Origin: Symsagittifera roscoffensis
Taxonomy: Eukaryota > Xenacoelomorpha > Acoela > Convolutidae
Length of the DNA stretch: 64,000 bases
Direction: 5' to 3'
Assembly (NCBI RefSeq): GCF_963678635.1
Contig: NW_026971231.1
Span: forward strand, 1-64,000
This document shows, one piece after another, positions 1-10,906 of the stretch (within the stretch, counting starts at the first letter, position 1; the number at the start of each line of letters is the position of its first letter). Under the pieces are notes generated by a model. That model was not told the DNA's origin and ran no database searches. It saw nothing but the letters and a program-made list of their open reading frames with translations. The translations under genes and the position numbers were made by a program.

Positions 1-309
1 AAGTGGATCACTCCGAGGAAACGCAAGGCCGGCATGGAAAGGCGGTGCTTTAACTGCGACCAGGCGAATTTTACAACGGATCATATTTCAAAATGTCTAG
101 CCCGCAAGGCCACATGCAATGATTGCAAGAAGACAGGGCACTACGAGCGAACATGCCGCGTGAAGAGGGGCGCAAACCGAGGACGCGTTGAGTTTATCCA
201 CGGCTTGACGGGAATAGAAGATCCATTTGCAGAGCACGATGACGTTTATTCTCAACACGACACCTCGGTAGGATGTGTTGATAACCGCCAAACAAAAACC
301 CACGGATGA
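1..309 (+). pseudogene. gypsy gag C-terminus with zinc knuckles (fragment)
   Basis: This frame is open from the left edge to a stop at 307-309. It carries a canonical CX2CX4HX4C zinc knuckle (CNDCKKTGHYERTC), preceded by a looser Cys/His cluster starting CFNC. Such knuckles bind RNA in the nucleocapsid part of Gag. The start codon lies outside the window, and the ATG at 34 is internal. The protease segment follows in another frame after a break. It is listed as a pseudogene because the downstream pol frame is broken, although this fragment itself has no visible lesion. Confidence 0.7.
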
Positions 310-390
310 GATTCGGATAATTCCGAGGACTACATTATACTGTCATTTCGGAAAAAGAAGGAAGAAAACGAGTTCAAAGGAGCGGGGGTG

Positions 391-1691
391 CAATTGCCAT
401 TGAAAATTAACGGAAAAAGAACGACGGCTTGGATTGATAGTGGGTCACCGATCTCCATCTTCACTATCGGCGAACTGAGTAAAACGTTGGGAAAGCGGGA
501 GTAAAATTCTTAGCTTTGGGGCCGAATGACGAGCAATTCTGTGATAAGGGAAACAATTCGTTAAAGTTCATGGGGAAGATGAATGCGACGTTGACGTTAA
601 ATGGGTGGTCGGCAGAAAAGTACATCAAGGTGATCGGGCGTTGTAGAACATCAAAAAATGGGCTTTACTTGATGCCACAGCTGGGTCTTCAATTGGTGCA
701 AGCTGCCGCAGGAGATGTCATGAATATTCAAAAATCTTCGGAGCAGCAACAGGATAAACCGTACGACCAATGGCAGCTGCACTTCAATAGGCAATTTAAT
801 GATTTGTTCAAAAGTATTGGGGGCGGAATCTCTCAGAAATTATATAAATTCATCAGTAAACTTACCGTAGTCACCGACCACGAAGTGCTTGTTACATTAC
901 GTTACGGAAACAACAAAAAAGTAACAGAAACAACAATTGCTATTGAAAATTAACGGAAAAACAACAACGGCGGGGATTGATAGTGGGTCGCCGATCTCCA
1001 TCTTCACTATCGGCAAACTGAGGAAAACGTTGAAAAAATTAAGAGTAAAATTTTTACATTTGGGGCCGAATGACGACCAGTTCTGTGATTACGGAAACAA
1101 TTCGTTAAAGTTCATGGGGAAGATGAATGCCACGTTGACGTCAAATGGATTGTCGGCAGAAACGTACATCAGTGATCGTGGGTTGTAGACCATCAAAAAT
1201 TGGGCGGTCCTTGATGCCACAGCTGGGTCTTCAACTGGTGCAAGCTGCCGCGGGAGATGTCCTGAATATTCAAAAATCTTCGGAGCAGCAACAGGATAAA
1301 CCGTACGACCAATGGCAGCTGCACTTCAATAGGCAATTTAATGATTTGTTTAATAGTATTGGGGGCGGAATCTCTCAGAAATTATATAAATTCATTAGAA
1401 AACTCACCGTAGTAACCGACCACGAAGTGCTTGTTACATTACGTAACGGAAACAACAAAAAAGTAACAAAAACAATAATTGCTATTGAAAATTAACGGAA
1501 AAACAACGCCGGCGTGGATTGATAGTGGGTCGTCGATTTCCATCTTTACTATCGGCGAACTGAAGAAAAGGTTGAAAAAATTGGGAGTAAAATTCTTAGC
1601 TTTGGGGCCGAATGACGACCAGTTCTGTGATTACGGAAACAATCCGTTAAAGTTCGAATATTCAAAAATCCTCGAAGCAGTAACAGGATAA
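391..1691 (+). repeat. Tandemly triplicated gypsy protease segment, period about 542 bp
   Basis: Three head-to-tail copies begin near 391, 933 and 1476. Each opens with the same block and encodes a retropepsin-like start containing IDSG plus S/P-ISIFTIG. Copies 1 and 2 continue through a protease C-terminal stretch (LMPQLGLQLV), a Gln-rich linker, and a short RNase H-like piece with VVTDHEVLVTL, before the next copy starts. Copy 3 is cut off after about 180 bp and rejoins the linker sequence near 1657. The RNase H piece sits between protease copies although it belongs to the 3' side of pol, so the segments are chimeric and not a plain duplication. The copies differ by scattered substitutions, so the event is not very recent. 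Confidence 0.8.
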
Positions 1692-1779
1692 ACCGTTGGA
1701 CGAAAGGCAGCTGCACTTTAGCAAGCAATTTCAGGATTTGCTTAACAAGGTAGGGCGAATCCGCAACTATAAAGTTCGA

Positions 1780-2750
1780 ATGATTTCCTCAAAGCACTAA
1801 TGCCAGTGCAACAAAAAAAGTAGGCGCAATCCGATCACGCTCCAAAATAAAGTCGATAACAAAATCGAAAAGCTACTGAGCCAAGGGCATATCAAAACCT
1901 TGAAGAGTGTTCGGAAAAACACTTTGTATGACCTATCTTAATCCCTGTAAAAAAAGACGGGTCGGTAAAATTTAGCAGTTGACTCAAAGGAACTAATCAA
2001 GCAGGTTCATATGAACAAGTTCTAAATGCCGAACGCTGAAGAACTAATAGATATGATAGGACAGACAACTTGCGAACGGAAATTGGGTACGGTCTACTTT
2101 ACGACCATGGACTATGCCTATGGACAATTGTCATTCAGTAATGATACAAGTAAACACTGTAATTTTCAATGGTGGGTGGAAATTCCACCGATACGTATCG
2201 GTTCAAGACGGGGTTTTACGGACTTACCACGATGCCTGTGGAATTCAAACGTGTTATGGAGACCATATTAAGCGAATTCCCAAACGCTCATGCGTTCATC
2301 GACTATGTTCTGGCACTCTCGAAAAGCACCGAAACAGAACATACTGCCATAGATGAAAATTTTTTGAAAAAACTGAATCGAGAAAATATGGCGCTTAAGC
2401 TACCAAAAAGCCATTTCGCGAAATTAGAATGCGGTTGCATAACATGACTGCCTCAGGTATTACTCTATTAGTTGGAACAACGGATCCATTTGCAACCACC
2501 ACGAACGCTATCGCAATTAAAATCTTTCACGGGCTCAATACACAGCCTCCACATGTTTTTGCTAGCGCTCGCGGAAACGACGGCGCCGCTACGGTCGCTG
2601 CTAAGCAAGAAAATTGATTTTGTATGGTCGGCAGAGTGTCAACTCGCTTTTCAAGCTCTTAAAACAAAAGTGACGAATATAGTTGAACAAAATCACTTTG
2701 TCGTACACGAGGGTATTCGTATCGTGTGCGATGCTAGTCATGCTTGAGCA
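1780..2750 (+). pseudogene. gypsy reverse transcriptase to RNase H start (decayed)
   Basis: Pieces in several frames follow the order of a gypsy RT: a finger/palm region with TTMDYAYGQ near 2100, then FKTGFYGLTTMP and FIDYVLALSKS at 2169-2447, then a thumb-to-RNase H stretch at 2472-2747 (FVWSAECQLAFQALK and IVCDASHA). The catalytic pair that normally reads Asp-Asp after F-I is Asp-Tyr here, which removes one metal ligand. At least two frameshifts and several stops break the gene. Function is lost. The assignment rests on motif order. Confidence 0.75.
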
Positions 2751-2829
2751 ACTAGGCCCCGAGGGCTGGCGGCCGATATGGTTCGCCTAAAGAAATTTAA
2801 ATGCAGCGGGGATGAAAAACTCCATCAAC

Positions 2830-3126
2830 GAGTCGGAACTGCTGGTGGTAGTATGTGGGGGCCGAAAATTTTAGAAATTATATATTCGTTAGGAAAGTTA
2901 CGGTAGTAACCGACTAAAAAGCGCTTGTTACATTACGTAACGGAAACAGCAAGAAAAGTAAAAATATGTTTAGTCGATTAACCCAGTGGAATAATCGTAT
3001 CATTCCGTTCGACTTGGTCCGGGGGACGTGCCGGGGGCAAAAATCGGCACGTGCCCGAGGCGAAAATCGGAATCGCTGACTACCTTTCCAGACATCCGGT
3101 GGGGGAAACCCAACGATAATGTAGAT
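2830..3126 (+). pseudogene. gypsy RNase H C-terminal part (decayed)
   Basis: Around 2880-3110 a broken frame reads VTVVTD, ALVTLRNGN, SRLTQWNNRIIPFD and IADYLSRHPVG. This is the usual end of a gypsy RNase H and the start of the tether to integrase. A short GC-rich direct repeat near 3015-3065 interrupts it. Position 3126 is the last base before the sequence shared by all tandem units. Confidence 0.6.
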
Positions 3127-4660
3127 ATAATAACACTTTTACAGTGGCAAAATTTACATTAATTAGCAAATCGCTTGGATATACTTCTGTAGTATCATTT
3201 CCAGTGACTGGAAATAATAGGCTCATCCCTGTTTCAGCCCATCAAGTGACAGTATGCAAATACAAGCATCAATTGCCAACAGATGAGGGCCCATAAACAT
3301 GCGGCGAAACGACAAATACTCAGAACGCTTGTATTTGAAAATCGAGGAACATAAAATGGAAAAACGAAAAAAACAGTTGGAGACTTTACTGAGTGTGAGC
3401 AAATTAACTCCTTAAATTTTCAAACTTTTTCAATGGAAACCTCGTTAAAAAAAACTCAACAAACTTCTGGCTAAATATTCACAGATCGTGTCGCAAACAT
3501 AGAAGCCAGATTCACAGAAACGGTAGAGCCGAAAACTAATACCATCATCTCCATCCCTTCGAGGTTTACCGAAGAAGTTTACCCGCCAGTGTACCCCGCA
3601 AATATCATTATGAGTGTTATTCTACGGGACTGTAAAAAGGTCAAGAAACAGGATTGCCTACCCGAGCTGTTCAGCTTCAAGTTGGTGGAGGCGAACTATA
3701 AGGCGGAACCCCAACTGGAAGCCATCCGCGACATACTGGTATAGAAGGAACTGCAATTTACCAAAAAAAAAGGAGAATTATGGGCGGCTACCTTGGCCAA
3801 TACACAAACGACTTTCACGTGAGGAACGGTTACCTCTGGATGTCTGGATGGACGAGCGGCTCGCCATTCCCATTCTCTTGCGCTGATCCATTATCAACCG
3901 TATCACAGAAACGCCAACATGTTTGACGAGGCGAGGGGTAATTGGTTTCCCTATATCCACCGGAGCCTCGCGTCGGCCGCAGAGGATTGTGCGATGTGCA
4001 CAACGGCAGGTAAAAACTTAAGACCCCTATGCCAAAAAAATGACCTTAGCACAGTTTATGAGCCAAAGAAACCAAATGAATGTATTCAGTTAGGTTTCTG
4101 GGGACCTATGAAATCTTTAAACCAAACGGACAAATATGTTTTGGTGGCGGTCGATTGGTTCTATCGCTGGCCATCGGCAATGATATGCAATAATAAAAAA
4201 TCGACCAAAGTCTAAAGTTCATTTCCAAATACTCAAATACACATAGGGTGCCTCGCAAGATTAACATCGACCAAGGGTCCACTTTTACTTCTAATTTAGT
4301 TAAGGAATTCAGTAACACCGAGGGAATCGAAATAGTGTTTCCTCCGGTAAACGATCACAGAGCCAGCGTCTGCGTTGAACGAACTGTAGGAAGTTATAAG
4401 AATTTTGTTTTAACTTACGCAAAAGAGGAAAACCATGGCAATTTAAAAAAGGGTCGAGAAGGTCCTTGGAACCTTACGTTTTGCGCCCAATGCTAAGTTG
4501 AAAACGTCACCATTCGAGGCACATCATTGCCAAGAGGCAAACATCGTCCTGGGTGTTTTAACCGAAAAACCCTTTTCAAAACATAAGCTGGGATAAAGAG
4601 TTACGTCAAAATCTGCTTGTTTAGACACTGACGAGCCATGGGCGTTGAAAATACGACACC
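3127..4660 (+). pseudogene. gypsy tether and integrase (decayed), unit 1
   Basis: The tether region (3127-3740) holds several short open stretches. The integrase begins with an HHCC-like finger (HYQPYH at about 3889, then CAMC), continues to 4215, and resumes in another frame at 4248-4496 with IDQGSTFTSNLVKEF. The position of the first catalytic Asp (normally D-F-x-GP) reads LGFWGP, so that Asp is lost. VDWF and DQG are still visible. At least one frameshift and several stops are present. The same region recurs at 14355, 24899 and 36174. This copy is the most divergent of the four. Confidence 0.75.
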
Positions 4661-4995
4661 TCCCTAGAACGAACTGAAATTTGCGCAGGGAAAATATGAC
4701 CCATCCACTAAAAGTGACGGGTAATCTTCTGAATTTAAATACACTATTACGCTTAACGACGGGTCTGTGCTCAGAAAGAGCGGTGTAGCTGAAAAGCGGA
4801 AATCCCAGAACGCAACTAAGGGACAAAAACTTCCGAGCCCACCGGCAACGACTAGCCTGCGGAAAAAGCTGAAAGAAGTGAATAAGTGCCCCGGCGCTGA
4901 CAAAGCAAACAAGCGGAGCGTAGCTAATCAAGTGAAATCGTGAGAGGAAGAGGTTTCTAATTAAGATTCGGAGTACGAACCAGCATTGTTGCCGG

Positions 4996-5430
4996 GTGGG
5001 GTTGAGGCACGAGGAAAGGCTTTCAGTGGTGGTCAAGGATCCAGCGCTGCGAGTACGAGAGCGAAATAGGCGACGGCGAGAACAAAAAAGGCGATGTACC
5101 GGAGGCGGCGAAGGATCTCCCGGTGAAAAGAATTGGACGAAGGAGCGAAAAACCAAGAAGACAAATGAACGCAAAAGCACGCGGACGAAAGTGAGGCAGG
5201 CGAGAACGTACAACAAGGCGAACCGGCAATACAGGAGGAAGCGGTTGCGAAAAAAAGAGCGGACCGACCTAGAAACCAGCGGTTGGTGTCGTACTCGAGT
5301 CAGGACTCGAACAGCCAATACGAATGGGGCTCGCAAAAAACACGCGAAAGCGAACGCTCGTGTACAAATTGGGAGCGGTGATGATCGATACCATCACTCC
5401 GAACGAACGGGAAGGGGAGCCATTGAATAA
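4996..5430 (+). pseudogene. Basic C-terminal region of the gypsy element
   Basis: A 144-codon frame very rich in Arg, Lys and Thr follows the integrase remnant. Highly basic tails are common after the integrase core in Ty3/gypsy elements, which is the best guess for this one. In units 2-4 the homologous frame is shorter (79 codons) because of small changes upstream. The opposite strand is also open here (4524-5336), most simply a shadow of the composition. No known domain was recognised. Confidence 0.4.
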
Positions 5431-5628
5431 AGGACGTTATATGGCATAATCGGAAGGAGGAAAAGGAGGAAGATTTGAACTAGTTAAGACTCTACTGCAA
5501 CGTGCACTTGAGCACGTAGCCAAAGGAGAGGGTTGACCCGTATGGTCTAAAATTCAATTCAGTTACTAAAAATCTTTTCATTTTTTTTCAATTATGCATT
5601 TTTCAATTTTTTCTGGAAGAAGAGGGAA

Positions 5629-5879
5629 TGTCATAAATATACATGTTTTAGTTATCATAGTTTAACTCAGTCTGAAGTCCGTTGTGACAGTGACCTTGAT
5701 GGTCAGTGATTGATACCTGCCAGCGGCGTTGTCACTCACCAGTGGTGCTAAAACAGTTGATCGTCTGAGTCCATATTGACTGTTCTAACCTTATTTATTA
5801 ACGGAATTTACTGTACTGGAGAATCGTTCTCAACATTTCACTACGGAAAAGGTTTCAACAAATTATACGACTCAAAGCA
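5629..5879 (+). repeat. gypsy 3' LTR, unit 1 (end approximate)
   Basis: A purine run, GGAAGAAGAGGGAA, ends at 5628 and is followed at once by TGTCATAAAT, the expected order of polypurine tract and LTR start. The right end cannot be proved because the 5' LTR is outside the window. The CA at 5878-5879 gives a 251-bp LTR; an ACA at about 5860 is an alternative. Confidence 0.6.
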
Positions 5880-7204
5880 TTCTGGTGAGTTTTGATACCT
5901 GATTTTGTGTGTGACTGTGATATTTTTAACAGAAAAAACTTTATCTACCTAATGCTTGATGAGAAGTTTACTGCAAAAAAAAAATTGACAATTTTGCATC
6001 CAAACAAAATTTTACTGAACAAAATGTGCAATCGAAATATTTCTGCTGGTGTTTTTTTTCAGAAAAAGTAGACTTTTGACAAGCTTTTTAACAAAAATTT
6101 TGTACATTTCGAAAGGTATCGCTGTGATCAAGTAAAAGAATAGTTTTCACCAGTTAACACTTTTCGCAAAAAAGGGGTTCGAAAGTTGCAAAAATTGGCC
6201 AATTTTTGATGATTCAGAACTCGAGTTTCTATTATTGTTTTCAGTAGAAATTCATGCTTTTCATTAGCATATTTTTACTTGATTTCATTGAGATTGCAAA
6301 GACAAAAAAATTCAGGAGAGGGAAAACAGAGATTTTAGAAGGATTATAAGGAGGAACTTTAATAGGTGTTGGTGGAAGTAAAATTTGATATAGTCGTTGT
6401 GAAAAAGTTTCATTCCTTTAAAAAATAGTGCCTAAATTATTTACATATGATCATTTGATTTATGTCGTTTTAATCTGTTTTTATCTAAGATATTACGGGG
6501 CAGAAAGATAACAAAAGACTTTTTTGTGAAGAAAGCGGCAAAATATGCAGTAAATTGCAACTTATTTTAAATAATTATACAAAAAAAACTTAAGTTCGGC
6601 AGGTGCCAGTTATACTTTTTGGTTTGTTTTTAATTCACTTTAATGAATTTAAATAACGGTTCAAAACATCTTTTTTTTTCATTTGAAACAAGCTTTGTAA
6701 GTTTTCTTTAAATACAATCCAATTTTTTTTGTAAAAAAAGTACAACATTTTTGCGGATTTTCACTTATTTGACTCTTCTTCAGCATTCATGGGCTAAAAA
6801 AGACAATTGTTTATAAAAAAAAATTATTTTTTACCGTAGTTTCAGCATAAATTAATCCAAGCAAAACGAGACGAAAAAATTAGCTATCTATTTTAGTTTG
6901 AAAAGTTTTTGCCCGAATCACCCTTGTTGTTGGCCATAGTTATGAGCTTTTTTCTTTAAGTTCCAGTTTTTCTGTTTATCATTTCAACGATATTCGCTTT
7001 CTCAAGCTGATTCAAACTATCAACGCTGCATTTATCACTCAATTTATTCACTCGCTCCCTGTCGGAAACGGACTTTAAATTTTTGATCAAAACATTTTGC
7101 TGAAAAACGATTTGATCACAAGTTTTCACTGATTAAAAATTTGGGCAGTAAACCTTTAGCAAAATTTAATTGAAAATCGATTCAAGAGCAATTTCAATAG
7201 CACA
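5880..7204 (+). other. 5' flank of protease-like exon 1, copy 1
   Basis: About 1.3 kb of AT-rich DNA between the gypsy LTR and exon 1, carried in all four units, so any core promoter of the protease-like gene here is quadruplicated. No TATA box or initiator can be assigned with confidence. This copy lacks a 23-bp stretch that units 2-4 carry just after the shared CTTTATCTACC (about 5950 here), and it differs from them at scattered bases. No coding sequence was seen. Confidence 0.5.
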
Positions 7205-7409
7205 ATGGCGGTAAATACTTTCACAGTTTTAGTGGTTTTTGCAACTGCGGGGCTTTTTTTGGTGACTAATTCCATAAAAGGTGGCAAAAAAGCACCCTAC
7301 CGTCCTTTTTATGTCTCACTTTCAACCATACATGAAAGCGGAGTTATTCAATGTGGCGGATCTGTCATCGCTCCAAACATGGTGCTTACAGCAGCACATT
7401 GCATACAAG
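7205..7409 (+). CDS. Serine protease homologue exon 1, array copy 1
   Basis: First coding exon of a secreted chymotrypsin-fold (S1) protein. The ATG follows AGCACA and opens a 20-23-residue hydrophobic signal peptide. The mature start resembles IKGG, then PFYVSL, QCGGSVI and LTAAHC with the catalytic-type His at residue 65. The exon ends after one base of a codon at the donor ACAAG|GTATGA, in the phase needed to join exon 2 at 57026. Unspliced reading stops after six more codons. This copy differs from copies 2-4 at four bases, two of them amino-acid changing: Val for Ile at residue 8, and Gln for Pro at residue 68. It lies about 50 kb from exon 2. Whether it is transcribed is unknown. Confidence 0.8.
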
Positions 7410-7836
7410 GTATGAAACATTTAAACTAGTACGCCATTTTTTCTATCACAATCTATAGTTAATGCCAAACTTGTTGGCAAGAATGTGATTGTGATCTTCT
7501 TAATCGGTGAAAATTGGCTTTTCCGATTAACCCGTTTTAATATAGCTTTTGCGGGCTGAAGTGAATAAAAATGATTTTCGATGTCAAACTGGACAGCTTT
7601 AGTTAATACACTCAAGTTCGTTGATCGAAAAAGATATAGCCAACAATTTGACGTTAACTACATTTTCCAGATTCCATGCATAGAAATAATTTTTAAAAGC
7701 ATCTGTCAAAAAATTCATCCAAAAACCTAAAAATGAGATTTAATTCTAGTTTGTTTTCCAAAATATGAGTCTAATATGATTTGAGGGTTTGTCGACCAAA
7801 ATACACAAGTGGACAAAATCAAACGTACTTTCAGGC

Positions 7837-8340
7837 TTTTACTCTCTAAGAAACCAAAAATTAGGGCCCATTTTGGACAATGTTTACTTAAGAATTTAAC
7901 AAAAATTTTACATCGACCGACAGCAATGATCTGAACTACCCTCTCTGAAAGTTTCAAATTTTATTTTGATGGCCTTCCAGTTTTCATCATCCGCAAAAAG
8001 TTTTTCAATCTACGTGAAAAAGTAAGTAACAGCCGAGTTGAGTAAAATTTTCACACCGATTATATCAATTTTCTCGCTGAGAAAGTTTCATGTCGCATGA
8101 AAAATGTTTTACTCCGTTTATGCGAGAAAGAGTTTACTACGATTCAAAACCTAGCGCAGACGATAAAAACTGGCTTTTCCAGACCCGGAAAAAACTGGTA
8201 AGTGCATCAAATTAAAAACTGAGACTTCCAGAGAGGATAGTTCAGATCAATTGCTGTCGGTCGACGTAAAACGTTTGTTAAAACTTCAAGTAAACATTGT
8301 CCAAAATGGTCCCTAACGTTAGGCTTTTTAGAGAGTGAAA
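7837..8340. repeat. 504-bp inverted-repeat element, unit 1
   Basis: The left arm (about 7837-7958) and right arm (about 8216-8340) are imperfect inverted copies of about 120 bp sharing blocks such as CATTTTGGACAATGTTTACTT and TCGACCGACAGCAAT. About 260 bp lie between them. This looks like a foldback or MITE-like element in intron 1, but no clear target duplication was found. The right half contains TTTTCCAG, a 15-base segment and GTAAGT (8175-8203), which could act as a micro-exon. Confidence 0.65.
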
Positions 8341-9269
8341 TTTATAATTTGCGTTTATTTTTGTCAACTAGTGTTGCAACCGCCTAAAACTGTTCCTGGA
8401 TATTATTTTTTTCTAAAGAGATAGCTCTAGGAATCGTACGCCTATACGCCCTAAACGCAATTTTTGATGACATGGTGTTCAAGCATTGATACATACTATG
8501 AACATACAGTTTTAGAAACTTAATGTTTTTGTTTCGAGTTTCGAAGAAAAGTCGCAATCTTTATGCTTGGGTTGGTTTCAAATTTCGAATTTTTAGTTAA
8601 ACTTTTTTAATAGCTTGATTTAAAACCTTCTGGAAAATGTAGTTGCTCTGAGCTCAAATCTGAGAAGATACTTTGCCAGTGATTTTACCTCGCTAAGTCA
8701 CACTGGTTTGAGTTTAGGGCTACTTCTAATACTATGACTCAAAATGGTATAATCAACGCGAGACATGGTTCATTTTACTACAAAGTTAGCGGCACAATAA
8801 ATCATTTCAAATTGAGCTGAGTTGAGCAATTTGCCCCCATATTACGTTAACGCGATTTTTTGGTCAAAATTTTCCTAAAATTGCCTGAAACACTTTTTTT
8901 TGACATTTTTCAAAAATTTGCCAGCGGCGCAGAAAATTTGCTCAAAATGGGGTCTTCATAGTGATTTGGGAGAGCTCAGAAAATCACTGAGGTCGATCTA
9001 AAAAAAAGGTCGACAAAATTTTCGGAATTTTTTTGAAAATTCGCCCCCCTCAAAAAAATCCCATATCCGCCCCTGCTCGTGTTCATAGTTAGTTGAAATC
9101 AGAAATGAGCTCTAGAAAGTTTTTCTTTTCGTCATTTTTCGAAACATACATTGCTAAACGCGGCTTTGATTTAAACAGAAATGACCTTGCCAATAATCTA
9201 GATCTTGATATGAACTTCAAAACTATTCCGACCGGCTTTAATGAAATTGTTAACCTGAATTGGTTAGGT
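8341..9269 (+). other. Intron 1 sequence before BEL insertion, unit 1
   Basis: AT-rich DNA with no recognised gene. The base-composition style of 8820-9080 (G-rich and poly-A/T blocks ending in CCGCCCCTG) suggests an old non-autonomous repeat. From 9093 a 59-codon open frame reaches the BEL LTR. The unit 4 copy of this frame continues on the other side of the element. The breakpoint of the recent 10,544-bp duplication lies at 8575/8576. Confidence 0.5.
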
Positions 9270-9749
9270 TGTTGCAGCGCAAATATAAAACAAGAGTATA
9301 AATGCATATAAAGTTGAACCAATATGTAATTGCATATAGGGACAGTAGCCGAGCGTATACATGGTGCGTCCCGGCGGGTTCGGCGACGGTTCGAATCCCG
9401 CCTAGGTCATTTCCTTTCTAGAACTCGAATATGCACCGAACTTGATGGGATGCTCCGTAACCAGGTTCGATAAACCCAAAACCTATTTTAACCGTCTTTT
9501 CGCTCTAATTTGGTTCAGCCTTGATTAAGGCTGACCTTTAAAAAGAGCAATTTGTCTCAAGGACAAATACTGGCCATTTTTGCAGCTTGCTTTGAGTTAT
9601 GCAGTGATTTTGTTACCGATGTTACCGATGTTACCGATAACAATAAAAAAGCTTGTTAAAAATATTGTTATTTTCCCGATAAAATACTTGTTATAATTCA
9701 AGTGTTTGAAAACAGATTTTATCTTGAAGTGTGGAGATTGACGCGCACA
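9270..9749 (+). repeat. BEL 5' LTR, unit 1
   Basis: The 480-bp LTR runs from TGTTGCAGCG to GACGCGCACA, preceded by the target duplication half TAGGT. It contains the tRNA-like block with B-box GGTTCGAATCC, three direct copies of GTTACCGAT, and AATAAA. Confidence 0.9.
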
Positions 9750-10906
9750 TTTTTGCGCCCCACAAGGGACCTTTACGAGAGCTTTCCGGACATGTTCAAA
9801 AGAAACTGACGGACTTTCACAAGAGGTTTTTTCGGAATTCGGAAGAATATCAAGGATATTCACGAGAGTTTTGGACATATTCACAGAGGGCAAGTTCTCC
9901 GGAAAGAGATATCGGAAGTAGGAAAATTGCTACTGTGGAGTTTGCTGCCCATCTACTCGGCCCTGTTCCGCCTGCTCAGAGCGATGCGATGAATCAGCTG
10001 TCCCGCACCAAAGTTTTATGGTGCGGGTTATGAGTAACGGACTAGTCTTCTACGTCATGATCAAAAAAGTCCAGTTTCGGAGCTATATGGGATCAAAAAT
10101 TGGATTTAAAGATTTGTGAAGAGTACGAGACCAGGTGTTGGAGGGTCTGTTGTCACTTTCTCCAGTAAACCGGTGCCAAAAATCTCCAAAATCATCAAAA
10201 AACTGTAAGATTATTCTAGTTTTTACAAACTTGCAATAAAATTACGTACGATGTGTTAATGTCTTATTGTGTATCCCAGCTACAAGTGGTAATTTTCCCG
10301 ATACCACAAATTTTTGGGTAATTGTGAACGGATTGAAAATCCAGAAAAACGGAACATAGACAAGAGGTACTGGACTAGTTTTTTGGATTGGTTTACGACT
10401 CGAACCTGCTGACCAAAATTTTCCGAAAAACTATGGGAAAAAAGTAAAAAAAAATTGCCAAAAATTCCTCAAAACGTCCCCATAATTTTGCGAAACTGTG
10501 CTGTAACATGACACCAACCTTATACCTTATGGTAAGTGGTCTGGTAGCAAAATATCAGGCAAATTAAGTTGAGTTTTTTCATCCTCAGGTTTTTTCCGCG
10601 TGTGTTGTTGGAATTTAACCAATTTGCCTGATCCCCCACCCACATTGGTGAAACTGAAAGCCAGTTCGCTTCAAGTAAATATAAGCCGTTTCAGCCCGTC
10701 CGATAATTGACTTCGTTGCGCGACACTAATGTTAAGTGGTCAGGTACGGTGATATTAAGTGAGTTAAGTTGAATTCTTTCATCCTCAGGTTTACTCCGTG
10801 TGTGTTGTTGGAGTTCAACCGACCTACTTAATTTCCCCACCCCATTGGTACTTTAGCGTAACTTAGCCGTCGCATAGGTCTCTTGAGTGTATGGTATTCT
10901 TTCTAG

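Larger units (their letters stand above)
1..5879 (+). mobile_element. Ty3/gypsy-type LTR retrotransposon remnant, 5' end outside window
   Basis: The order of recognisable pieces is that of a Ty3/gypsy element: CCHC zinc knuckle (gag), aspartic protease, reverse transcriptase, RNase H, integrase, polypurine tract and 3' LTR. The 5' LTR, primer site and most of gag lie left of position 1. No domain is intact: frames break repeatedly, the protease segment is triplicated, the second Asp of the RT catalytic pair is Tyr, and the first integrase Asp is Gly. The part from 3127 onward is repeated in three further tandem copies, so 3127 is a duplication breakpoint inside this element and the part before it is single-copy here. 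The element is certainly inactive. The clade within Ty3/gypsy was not determined. Confidence 0.85.

Noticed and set aside
4524-5336. Long minus-strand open frame (270 codons; 231 codons at 15753, 26297 and 37573)
   Set aside because: It overlaps the integrase tail and basic region of the gypsy element. Its Arg/Phe/Ser/Pro-rich content mirrors the Arg/Lys-rich plus strand, no domain is seen, and the other copies are not independent because they are duplicates.
8340-8350. Target site duplication of the foldback element
   Set aside because: Sequences outside the two arms do not match, so no duplication could be claimed.
9597-9893. Minus-strand 98-codon frame over the BEL LTR end, repeated in each unit
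   Set aside because: It lies across the LTR and leader, includes the GTTACCGAT repeats as Gly-Asn-Ile runs, and has no domain.
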